From an uncultured Clostridia bacterium (GTDB taxonomy: Bacteria; Bacillota; Clostridia; Lachnospirales; Lachnospiraceae): a stretch of DNA of 6,786 nt. The notes under the pieces are model-generated. The model was not told where the DNA came from and searched no databases. It worked only from the letters and a program-made list of their open reading frames with translations. A program made the position numbers and the translations under genes. Below, one piece after another: positions 6,541-6,786 of the stretch (positions are counted from its first letter, which is position 1; every line of letters starts with the position of its first letter). The stretch spans positions 1 to 6,786 of the forward strand of contig CAMWWW010000126.1 of NCBI GenBank assembly GCA_947178015.1, read 5' to 3'.

Positions 6541-6650
6541 TGTACAGACTTGTGCAGAGGAAATAAGCCGTTAAAGCGGCGTATAAGTCGGGCGCACCAT
6601 GAGAATACAAGCCACGGTTTCGGACAAGATATACCAACCTTTCTTTGCAA
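6541..6650. other. non-coding patch of higher GC, no supported gene
   Basis: The 90 bases 6551-6640 are about 49% GC by hand count (44 of 90), against about 19% in the tail that follows. The patch contains a short hairpin, GCCG (6567-6570) / CGGC (6577-6580), and GGGCGCACCA, which looks like a tRNA acceptor end, but no T-loop or other tRNA arms accompany it. Open frames on the minus strand here have only TTG-type starts and no ribosome site. It could be a relic of an inserted element or of an older gene, but I cannot identify it. Confidence 0.35.
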
Positions 6651-6660
6651 TAGATCATAC

Positions 6661-6745
6661 AACAATTTAGAAACAATTTATATTTACAATCAAAAATCGG
6701 AGAAATAAATTAAAAATAATTTATCTCATAGCAATCTAAATTGTT
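6661..6745. repeat. nested AT-rich inverted repeats
   Basis: AACAATTTAGA (6661-6671) is repeated in perfect inversion as TCTAAATTGTT (6735-6745), 63 bases apart. Inside lies a second hairpin, ATAAATTA (6705-6712) / TAATTTAT (6717-6724), with an AAAA loop. A direct repeat of ACAATTTA occurs at 6662-6669 and 6673-6680, spaced by 11 bp, so this octamer occurs three times counting the inverted copy at 6737-6744. The 11-bp spacing places two copies on about the same helix face, as in many operators. It may regulate a gene beyond the right edge. The rest of 6746-6786 shows nothing I can support. Confidence 0.6.
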
Positions 6746-6786
6746 CTGAATATCCCATTTTTACAAAAAAATAGAAGATTTTACTT

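Noticed and set aside
6580..6605. Possible tRNA 3' end (GGGCGCACCA)
   Set aside because: No T-loop GTTCGA-type sequence, anticodon arm or matching 5' acceptor strand is present upstream.
6479..6676. Minus-strand small genes of 60-65 residues
   Set aside because: They have TTG-type starts, lack ribosome sites, run back through the terminator of the preceding gene, and two overlapping frames compete with each other.

Overview
This 6.8 kb window looks like chromosome from a Gram-positive, low-to-mid GC Clostridia, most likely a member of the Lachnospiraceae. The basis is AAAGGA/AGGAGG-type ribosome binding sites, Firmicutes-style TTGACA/TATAAT promoters, the primary sigma factor sequence, and a membrane-anchored HtrA protease with a short cytoplasmic N-terminus. 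All five supported genes lie on the + strand. I see no rRNA, tRNA, CRISPR array, transposase or phage gene. The assignment to family level is inferred from protein flavour, not from a search.

Layout. (1) Positions 11-2164 form a self-contained two-gene transcription unit: a good promoter (TTGACT, 17 bp, TAAAAT), a YegS/DgkB-type lipid kinase, a primary-type sigma-70 factor (RpoD/SigA) starting about 34 nt after the kinase stop, and an intrinsic terminator whose stem begins inside the sigma stop codon. (2) Positions 2292-3926 hold a membrane-anchored trypsin-like HtrA protease with one PDZ domain, followed 81 nt later by a 77-residue protein of unknown function. (3) A strong extended -10 promoter at 3948-3977, overlapped on its downstream side by a large dyad, drives an 805-residue protein with a zinc ribbon, one membrane segment and a large exported part. 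An intrinsic terminator at 6505-6539 follows. (4) The last 247 bases contain no gene I can support. They consist of a patch of about 49% GC followed by a tail of about 19% GC (hand counts) that contains nested inverted repeats.

How the parts fit. The sigma factor has all the promoter-recognition residues of a housekeeping sigma. In many Firmicutes rpoD sits next to dnaG, whereas here it is coupled to a lipid kinase. HtrA handles misfolded exported proteins. The last gene looks like a cytoplasm-to-surface membrane protein of unknown role. The window is mostly housekeeping and envelope genes. I did not find a convincing new defence or mobile system. The most unusual points are the sigma gene context, the dyad at the start of the zinc-ribbon gene, the uncharacterised 805-residue and 77-residue proteins, and the nested repeat in the right-hand tail.
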